Shown here piece by piece: positions 1 to 4,722 of a stretch of DNA of 7,785 nt. This DNA comes from Alphaproteobacteria bacterium (GTDB taxonomy: Bacteria; Pseudomonadota; Alphaproteobacteria; CAAGCB01; CAG-977): positions 1 to 7,785 of the forward strand of contig JAJXEL010000065.1 in NCBI GenBank assembly GCA_021639925.1, in the 5' to 3' direction. The translations under genes and the position numbers were made by a program. Position 1 is the stretch's first letter. Each line of letters starts with the position of its first letter. A model generated the notes under the pieces. The model had not been told where the DNA came from and did no database searches. It saw only the letters and a list, made by a program, of their open reading frames with translations.

Positions 1-627
1 TTCATAAGCCTGCCGCGGATAATCCGTATGGTTCACCGCCCCGGCCTGCCAGACGCCCGGCGCGATGACTCGGCCGGCGTCCGTCCAGCCCAGGTAATCC
101 AGCAAAACGTCGTAATGCGATTCGATCGGCGCCGCCTGCGACGGACGCGTGTTGGCATAGGTCATCAGCAAAACGGCTTTTTTGGGAACGTGGATCTGGC
201 CGTTGATCGCGTAAAAGCGGTCAATGACGGCCTTTAACTGGGCGGACAGGCCGAAATAGTACATCGGCGAAGCAAAGACGACTACGCCGGCGTCCGTAAT
301 GTTTTCGCGCACAAAGTTAAAATCGTCGTCAAATATGCACGGACCGTTCATGGCGCAGCGGTTGCACCCCGTACAGGGATTGACTTTTTTAAAAGCGGCG
401 TCAAAACGCGCGACCGTATGGCCGGCTTCGGTTGCTCCTTTGATAAACGAATCCGCTAAAATCGACGAGTTTCCGCCTTTGCGCGGGCTGCCCGTAAGCA
501 CCAGGATCTTCATCGGCGCGGCGCTTTTTTGCGCAGGCGCGGCCGCCCGGGCCGTTTTTAACTTGCCAGCCGCCATGACCAGCGTGCCCGCCGCCAGAGT
601 CTTTTTTAAAAAATCACGTCGTTTCAT
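1..627 (-). CDS. Tat-exported flavodoxin-family FMN oxidoreductase (3' end outside window)
   Basis: The reading frame is open from the ATG at 627 to the window edge, giving 209 residues without a stop. The N-terminus MKRRDFLKKT carries a twin-arginine motif (RRDFLKK, residues 3-9), then a hydrophobic stretch to about residue 20 and an ARA-A type cleavage region near 27-29, so export of a folded, cofactor-loaded protein by Tat is likely. The mature part begins as a flavodoxin fold: MKILVLTGSPRKGGNS (39-54) is the FMN-phosphate loop of the NADPH-dependent FMN reductase/iron-sulfur flavoprotein group. Next come Cys85, Cys88, Cys91 and Cys97 (CTGCNRCAMNGPC), then SPMYYFGLSAQLKAVIDR (120-137), the usual second flavin-contact segment. 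It starts 9 bases after the stop of the upstream cupin gene, with only a weak GAGAA ribosome site overlapping that stop, so translational coupling is likely. The substrate is unknown; quinone or carbonyl reduction is an inference from context. Confidence 0.88.
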   Translation of the reverse strand, partial: MKRRDFLKKTLAAGTLVMAAGKLKTARAAAPAQKSAAPMKILVLTGSPRKGGNSSILADSFIKGATEAGHTVARFDAAFKKVNPCTGCNRCAMNGPCIFDDDFNFVRENITDAGVVVFASPMYYFGLSAQLKAVIDRFYAINGQIHVPKKAVLLMTYANTRPSQAAPIESHYDVLLDYLGWTDAGRVIAPGVWQAGAVNHTDYPRQAYE

Positions 628-636
628 GGCCGGTTC

Positions 637-1695
637 TCACAGTTTGGAATATTCTTCGTCGGAAACGGGTTCAAGCCATTCGTTGCTTGTTCCTTCGCCC
701 GGCACTTCAACGGCCAGATGCGAAAACCAGCTGTCTGCTTTTGCCCCGTGCCAGTGTTTGACGTTGGCGGGAATCGTAATAACCATGCCCGGTTTTAACG
801 CTACCGCAGGTTTGCCGGCTTCCTGATACCAGCCTTCGCCCGCCGTGCAGATCAAAATCTGTCCGCCGCCCGTGCGCGCCCGGTGAATATGCCAGTTGTT
901 GCGTGTTCCGGGTTCGAAAGTCACATTGGCTATGTTCAAAGAGGTTTCCTGCGGATTCGTCAGCGGATTTAAATACGAATTGCCGATAAAGTACCGGGCA
1001 TAGGCGGTATTCGGGCTGCCTTTGCCAAAAACGTTTTGTTTTTCAAAATCGGATTCGTCGCGCTGCGCGGCAATCGCCAGGATTTCGTCGACCTGCGAAT
1101 CGGTCAGGCCGTTGTGTTTGCCGATGGCGATGTGGCTTTTTAACTGCGGCGCGGCGTGCGGCAGCTGGGCCAGCATGGCGATCGTGGCGATTTCGCGCGT
1201 TTTCCAGCTGACATTGTCCCGCGCGAAGATATCGCCGAACAGATGGGCTTTGAGATATTCGTCAATCGCCGGCGCAAATTCAAACAAAGGACCTTTGACT
1301 TCGCCGCCGGTCAGCGCCGTCTGGTTTTTTGTGCCGAAATCAATGCTTTTTCCCGCCGGCAGAGGCGAAGGCTCTTTTCCCGCCGCGTCTTTTCCGCCGC
1401 GTTCCGCCGTCAAAGTACGCAGCGTTTCCAGCGCGTTCAGCGACGCCGGAAATCCGCCGTAAGCATACAGCTGTACCAGAATTTCTTTGTATGTATTAAC
1501 GGGAACGCCCGAATCCAGTCCCTGTGTCAAAGCGGTTTTCAAAGCGTCGTAATTCCCGCGCGCCGCGGCGGCGGAAACGGCGGCAACGGATTTTTCTTCT
1601 GTCGTCAAAGATGTGTTCATAGCGGCCTCCTGTGCGGTGCAGGGCGTTAAAAACAGCGCCTGCCAGACAATAAAGATTAAGAACGTTTTTTTCAT
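637..1695 (-). CDS. Exported carboxymuconolactone decarboxylase-like / cupin fusion protein
   Basis: This is a 352-residue protein. I start it at the second of two adjacent ATGs (1695), which lies 7 bases after AAGGGA; a longer frame to 1746 would begin inside the promoter. Residues 1-21 form a Sec signal peptide (MKKTFLIFIV, then hydrophobic, with probable cleavage at CTA/QE). Residues about 45-95 (KEILVQLYAYGGFPAS) and about 137-215 (WKTREIATIAMLAQL, then LKSHIAIGKHNGLTDSQVDEIL) resemble carboxymuconolactone decarboxylase segments. Neither has the CxxC of AhpD, so AhpD-type peroxidase chemistry is unlikely. Residues about 255-330 are a small cupin: PGTRNNWHIH with His269 and His271, Gln279, GEGW, then IPANVKHWHGA with His314 and His316. 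This cupin resembles metal-binding cupins related to bacterial hydroxynitrile lyases. It is the first gene of an operon with the downstream flavodoxin gene, behind an AdhR-like operator. The true reaction is unknown. Confidence 0.87.
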   Translation of the reverse strand: MKKTFLIFIVWQALFLTPCTAQEAAMNTSLTTEEKSVAAVSAAAARGNYDALKTALTQGLDSGVPVNTYKEILVQLYAYGGFPASLNALETLRTLTAERGGKDAAGKEPSPLPAGKSIDFGTKNQTALTGGEVKGPLFEFAPAIDEYLKAHLFGDIFARDNVSWKTREIATIAMLAQLPHAAPQLKSHIAIGKHNGLTDSQVDEILAIAAQRDESDFEKQNVFGKGSPNTAYARYFIGNSYLNPLTNPQETSLNIANVTFEPGTRNNWHIHRARTGGGQILICTAGEGWYQEAGKPAVALKPGMVITIPANVKHWHGAKADSWFSHLAVEVPGEGTSNEWLEPVSDEEYSKL

Positions 1696-1737
1696 CATCA
1701 AATCCCTTTTTACCGGAAAAATTATGTTGATGAAAAT

Positions 1738-1768
1738 ACTCTGCATCTTAAAGCTAACTTTAAGTCAA
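1738..1768 (-). promoter_or_regulatory. MerR-type promoter with 19-bp spacer, for the cupin-flavodoxin operon
   Basis: On the minus strand the -35 box TTGACT (1763-1768) is followed after 19 bases by CAGAGT (1738-1743), a weak -10 that matches the consensus at 3 of 6 positions. A strong -35, an overlong spacer and a dyad inside the spacer are the hallmarks of promoters activated by DNA distortion by MerR-family regulators. The predicted start would be near 1731, leaving a leader of about 35 bases that contains the AAGGGA ribosome site. The -10 assignment is the least certain part. Confidence 0.65.
1747..1764 (-). promoter_or_regulatory. AdhR/NmlR-like operator: perfect 7-bp inverted repeat
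   Basis: The plus strand reads CTTAAAG-CTAA-CTTTAAG, a perfect 7-bp dyad with a 4-base centre, sitting between the -35 and -10 boxes of the cupin-flavodoxin promoter. From memory, it is identical in half-sites and spacing to the CTTAAAG-N4-CTTTAAG operator described for Bacillus subtilis AdhR, a MerR/NmlR-family sensor of aldehydes and quinones. That a homologous regulator acts here is an inference, because no regulator gene is present in the window. Confidence 0.72.
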
Positions 1769-1784
1769 GAAAAAAATATGCCAT

Positions 1785-1812
1785 AAAAAAACAGCCCCCG
1801 GGCGGGAGCTGT
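1785..1812 (-). terminator. Rho-independent terminator of the glycogen synthase gene
   Basis: Read on the minus strand, ACAGCTCCC and GGGGGCTGT (1791-1812) form a 9-bp stem with one T-G wobble and a GCCC loop. The stem is followed by an uninterrupted run of T (complement of the A run 1785-1791). It lies 16 bases after the stop of the glycosyltransferase gene. It separates that gene from the cupin-flavodoxin operon, which runs in the same direction and so has its own promoter. Confidence 0.9.
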
Positions 1813-1828
1813 TCTTGTCTGAAAGTAA

Positions 1829-3052
1829 TTATTTCGCCTGATTCGCGGCGATCAGTTTGGCGTACAGCTCTTTGGTCTGCAGGGCGATACTCTGCCAGCT
1901 GAAGTGTTTTTCGACGCGCTGTCTGCCGGCCTGTCCCATTTTTTTGGCCAAAGCCGGATCCCGGATCAGTTCGTTGATCTTTTCGGCCAAACGGGCGGCA
2001 AAGGCGTCGGCGTCCTTAGGATCGTGCGGCGGTTCGTCGGACAGGCCGGGGTCGACCAGAAATCCGGTTTCGCCGTCGACGACGACTTCTTTAATACCGC
2101 CGACCGCGCTGGCAACGACGGGCGTGCCGCAGGCCATGGCTTCCAGATTAATGATGCCGAACGGTTCGTAAATCGACGGGCAGCAGAAAACAGTCGCCTG
2201 AGAATAAAGGGCGATCGCTTCTTCGCGCGAAACCATTTCCGGAATCCAGACGACTCCCGAACGAATCTGTTTTAAGGCGTTGACCATGCCTTCCAGCTCG
2301 GCCTGCATTTCCGGCGTGTCCGCGTCGCCGGCGCACAATACCAGCTGCGCATCGGGATCCAGCTTTGCCGCGGCCTTTAATAAGTACAAAAGCCCCTTCT
2401 GCCGGGTCATGCGCCCGACAAACAGGACGTACGGTTTATCCGTGCGGATACCGAATTTCTGCAAAACGGCCGTGTTTTCGACTTCTTTATACTGATTGAC
2501 GTCGATTCCGTTATAAATAATGGAAACTTTGTCCGGGTCGATTTTCGGAAACAGGCGCAGAACGTCTTCTTTTGTGCTGGTTGAAACGGCAATAACGGCG
2601 TCGGCCATTTCCAGCGCCGTTTTTTCCACCCAGCTGGAAACGTCATAACCGCGTCCCAGCTGTTCGCGTTTCCAGGGGCGCAGCGGTTCCAAAGAATGTA
2701 CCGTTACGACCAGAGGAATACCGTACAGCATTTTTGCCAGAATACCGGCAAAGTGGGCATACCACGTATGGCAGTGCGCCACGTCGGCGGTCATGTTTTC
2801 GCCGGCGAAAACCAGGCCTTCGTAAAAAGCCTTTAACGGGGAAGCGAGCTCTTTGGGGCAGTCTTTGAACAAAGACGCGTCCGGCGTCGTTCCGTTGACG
2901 GTCAGATTGCCTTCCTGCAGTTTCTGGTCATGAAAGCTGCGGACTTCGACTTCCATCAGTTTGGCCAGTTCTTTGGATAAATATTCGACGTGAACACCCG
3001 CCCCGCCGTAAATGTAAGGGGGATATTCGTTCGTGATAAACATAACTTTCAT
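1829..3052 (-). CDS. glgA: Glycogen synthase, GT4 (actinobacterial GlgA/GlgM) type
   Basis: This is a 407-residue cytosolic GT-B retaining glycosyltransferase. The N-terminal domain opens with MKVMFITNEYPPYIYGGAGV, where the GGAG loop (16-19) contacts the donor. HSLEPLRPWKREQLGRGY (119-136) is very close to mycobacterial GlgM (formerly GlgA) as I recall it. In the C-terminal domain, GRMTRQKG (213-220) supplies Arg214 and Lys219 for the donor diphosphate, and EPFGIINLE (296-304) is the EX7E motif with Glu296 and Glu304. The length fits the GT4 glycogen synthase family and is shorter than the GT5 E. coli enzyme of about 477 residues. Family members use ADP-glucose (sometimes UDP-glucose) to extend alpha-glucan or, in mycobacteria, to make maltose-1-phosphate. 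Which reaction applies here cannot be read from sequence. The gene stands alone, with no glgB, glgC, glgE or glgP beside it, and is divergent from a GalT-like gene. The start ATG has a GGAGG site 13 bases upstream, an unusually long gap. Confidence 0.85.
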   Translation of the reverse strand: MKVMFITNEYPPYIYGGAGVHVEYLSKELAKLMEVEVRSFHDQKLQEGNLTVNGTTPDASLFKDCPKELASPLKAFYEGLVFAGENMTADVAHCHTWYAHFAGILAKMLYGIPLVVTVHSLEPLRPWKREQLGRGYDVSSWVEKTALEMADAVIAVSTSTKEDVLRLFPKIDPDKVSIIYNGIDVNQYKEVENTAVLQKFGIRTDKPYVLFVGRMTRQKGLLYLLKAAAKLDPDAQLVLCAGDADTPEMQAELEGMVNALKQIRSGVVWIPEMVSREEAIALYSQATVFCCPSIYEPFGIINLEAMACGTPVVASAVGGIKEVVVDGETGFLVDPGLSDEPPHDPKDADAFAARLAEKINELIRDPALAKKMGQAGRQRVEKHFSWQSIALQTKELYAKLIAANQAK

Positions 3053-3065
3053 AATTATTTTTAAA

Positions 3066-3070
3066 CCTCC
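3066..3070 (-). promoter_or_regulatory. Ribosome binding site of glgA with long spacing
   Basis: A perfect GGAGG lies 13 bases before the ATG at 3052, separated by an A/T-only stretch. No alternative ATG, GTG or TTG in frame sits closer, and the next in-frame ATG (codon 4) is further away. The first ATG is therefore kept, but initiation may be less efficient or may depend on leader structure. Confidence 0.6.
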
Positions 3071-3071
3071 G

Positions 3072-3119
3072 AAAAAAGTAATCTTTTTCTAGAATTACCT
3101 TTTAAAGAGCGTTCGTCAA
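3072..3119 (-). promoter_or_regulatory. Putative glgA promoter and leader
   Basis: On the minus strand a TTGACG -35-like box (3114-3119) is followed after 16 bases by TAATTC, a poor -10. Further along, 3072-3100 hold an A/T-rich imperfect inverted repeat (AAGGTAAT and ATTACTT, one bulged G) followed by a short T run, directly upstream of the GGAGG site. The -35 is convincing by sequence alone; the -10 and the hairpin are weak. Confidence 0.35.
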
Positions 3120-3162
3120 TCTTTTATCGCGGCGCGGGGCTGTTAAAAAAAACGATTAAGGA

Positions 3163-3190
3163 CTGGATTTTCAGACAGATATTTTATACA
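3163..3190 (+). promoter_or_regulatory. Possible promoter of the GalT-like gene
   Basis: The plus strand has TATACA (3185-3190) as a plausible -10, with only a weak -35-like CTGGAT (3163-3168) at 16 bases. It lies about 45 bases before the chosen ATG, in the intergenic region shared with the divergent glgA. No better pair was seen, so this is tentative. Confidence 0.3.
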
Positions 3191-3234
3191 AATAATGACT
3201 GTTGATTTCTTTTTTCGCAAACAAAGGATTCATT

Positions 3235-4629
3235 ATGCTGAACAGTATTTATGAACAAAATTTTCTGCAAAAAATGCCTGACGGCACCGTCAAACAGGTC
3301 AATCCGTTTACCGGCACGCAGGTCTGGACCGTTCCCGGGCGCGGCAAACGCCCCACGGTGAATAAAAAGGAAGAATGCGCCAAAACCGTTAATTTTTCAG
3401 ATGTCGAAGATTTTTGTTCTTTCTGCCCGTCCAATTACCTCAAGACGCCGCCGGAAAAGTCGCGTCTGGTCAAAAACGCCGACGGCACGTTCAGCGTTTT
3501 GGAAAACTTAAAGGTTTCCCAGCTGTTTGAAACAACAGCCGAATTCCGCCGGATTCCTAATCTGTTTGAAATTATTTCCTATGAATACTGGGAAAAAAAC
3601 TACGCTTATGTCATTTCGGACAAAGCGAACGCCCACCGCGAAGCCTATATCGCCGAACCCGAAGGGCGCGAACATGTGCTGGATATCGTTCAGGCAAAGC
3701 TGAAAATGAGCGGCTTGTCGCGCGAAGAAATCGACAGTATCTCGTCCGGGCGCAAGCTGAAAATGGCCAACAGCTTTTTCGCAGGCGGGCATGAACTGAT
3801 TATCGGCAAACGCCACTTTATCGAAGGCGCCAATTCCGAAAACGCCAAAGCGTCGTCGGGCAGCATGACCCCGGAAATGCATTATCAGTACATTAACTTT
3901 ACGATCGCCGCATTGAAGGACATTTATTTAAATAACCGCTATGCCCGTTATGTGACGGTGTTCCAAAACTGGCTGAACCAGGCCGGCGCTTCTTTTGACC
4001 ATCTGCATAAACAGCTGGTGGCCATTGACGGCATCAGCGCGTCTAATGAAGCCGAATTTAAAATGTCGCGTGAAAATCCCAACGTTTATAACGATTTTGC
4101 CGTAAACTATGCCGGCTATCAGAATCTGATTTTTGCGGAAAACGATTACGCCGTCGCTTTCGCCGATTTCGGGCACCGTTATCCGACTTTGGCGATTTAT
4201 TCCAAGGCGGAAAAAAATCAGCCCTGGAACCAGACGCCCGAACAGATCAAAGGCATGTCCGATCTGGTTCACGCCTGCCATGCCGCGATGGGCAGCGAAA
4301 TCCCGTGCAACGAAGAATGGTATTACCGGCCGCCTGCCGTTGACGTCGCCGTTCCCTGGCATATTTTAATCAAGTGGCGTATCAGCAATCCGGCGGGGTT
4401 TGAAGCCGTTACGAAAATTTTCGTCAATACCGTAGATCCGTGGACGCTGCGCGACCGGATTGTCAACCGTTTGTTTGAACTGCGCAAAGAAGGAAAGCTG
4501 GCCAAAGGAATTAAGATCGCCGCCGAATGCGACTGTATTCCGAACTGTCTGATGTATAATCCGACGCTGCAGCCGACTTCGGCGCACCCGTACGCCATGC
4601 GCGGCCGCGGCACGACAATGGATATGTAA
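3235..4629 (+). CDS. GalT-like nucleotidyltransferase family protein (histidine-triad superfamily)
   Basis: This is a 464-residue protein starting at the ATG at 3235, six bases after AAGGA (3224-3228); the longer frame from a TTG at 3202 has no such site. The pattern matches galactose-1-phosphate uridylyltransferase and related enzymes. CSFC (Cys61, Cys64) is the first half of a zinc site. GGHELIIGKRHF (184-195) aligns with the GalT strand that ends in the third zinc ligand. NQAGASFDHLHKQL (248-261) carries HxHxQ (His256, His258, Gln260), where His258 would be the nucleotidylated histidine. A second, degenerate half follows (PPAVDVAVPWHILIKWR). The C-terminus has a further cysteine cluster (Cys432, Cys434, Cys438). 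I think it belongs to the uncharacterised DUF4921 group, but could not check this. It probably transfers or releases an NMP from a sugar nucleotide; which sugar and which base are unknown. Divergence from glgA suggests glucose-1-phosphate or ADP-glucose metabolism. A terminator follows directly. Confidence 0.78.
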   Translation: MLNSIYEQNFLQKMPDGTVKQVNPFTGTQVWTVPGRGKRPTVNKKEECAKTVNFSDVEDFCSFCPSNYLKTPPEKSRLVKNADGTFSVLENLKVSQLFETTAEFRRIPNLFEIISYEYWEKNYAYVISDKANAHREAYIAEPEGREHVLDIVQAKLKMSGLSREEIDSISSGRKLKMANSFFAGGHELIIGKRHFIEGANSENAKASSGSMTPEMHYQYINFTIAALKDIYLNNRYARYVTVFQNWLNQAGASFDHLHKQLVAIDGISASNEAEFKMSRENPNVYNDFAVNYAGYQNLIFAENDYAVAFADFGHRYPTLAIYSKAEKNQPWNQTPEQIKGMSDLVHACHAAMGSEIPCNEEWYYRPPAVDVAVPWHILIKWRISNPAGFEAVTKIFVNTVDPWTLRDRIVNRLFELRKEGKLAKGIKIAAECDCIPNCLMYNPTLQPTSAHPYAMRGRGTTMDM

Positions 4630-4632
4630 CAG

Positions 4633-4661
4633 AAAAAAAAGCCCTTTGAAGGGCTTTTTTT
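4633..4661 (+). terminator. Terminator of the GalT-like gene (bidirectional)
   Basis: A run of eight A is followed by AGCCCT-TTGA-AGGGCT and then by eight T, starting 4 bases after the stop codon. The G/C-rich stem is 6 bp and extends through A-T pairs. Because both flanks are homopolymeric it can also work on the opposite strand. Confidence 0.9.
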
Positions 4662-4676
4662 AATATATCGGAGGAT

Positions 4677-4709
4677 AAAAAAAGCTCCGCGTGACGGAGC
4701 TTTTTTTTT
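4677..4709 (-). terminator. Terminator of the ppiD-like gene (bidirectional)
   Basis: GCTCCG-CGTGA-CGGAGC (4684-4700) has a perfect 6-bp G/C-rich stem with a 5-base loop, flanked by seven A and nine T that extend the stem by 7 A-T pairs. On the minus strand it begins about 13 bases after the stop of the PpiD-like gene. It sits 15 bases from the terminator of the convergent gene. Confidence 0.9.
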
Positions 4710-4722
4710 CTGTTTTTTCCGC

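Noticed and set aside
511..513. Internal ATG (Met39) as a cytoplasmic start of the flavoprotein
   Set aside because: It would give a tidy flavodoxin N-terminus (MKILVLTGSP) but has no ribosome site, and the upstream 38 residues form a convincing Tat signal.
299..826. A 175-codon plus-strand frame
   Set aside because: It lies opposite the flavodoxin gene and the end of the cupin gene, both supported by motifs, and has no recognisable features.
1022..1650. Overlapping plus-strand open frames of 146 and 164 codons opposite the cupin fusion gene
   Set aside because: The minus-strand frame has clear domain motifs and a signal peptide. The opposite frames are Arg/Ser/Phe-rich, as expected for the complement of GC-biased coding DNA, and lack ribosome sites.
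1696..1746. Longer N-terminus (MQSIFINIIF...) for the cupin fusion protein
   Set aside because: It would place coding sequence over the predicted transcription start and part of the -10 region, and would bury the clean Sec signal peptide that starts at 1695.
3202..3234. Upstream TTG start extending the GalT-like protein by 11 residues (MISFFANKGFI)
   Set aside because: The ATG at 3235 has an AAGGA site at ideal distance, while the TTG has none, and the extension overlaps that ribosome site.
3928..4362. A 144-codon minus-strand frame opposite the GalT-like gene
   Set aside because: The plus strand carries the HxHxQ motif region and a family-like sequence here; the opposite frame is an ordinary shadow.
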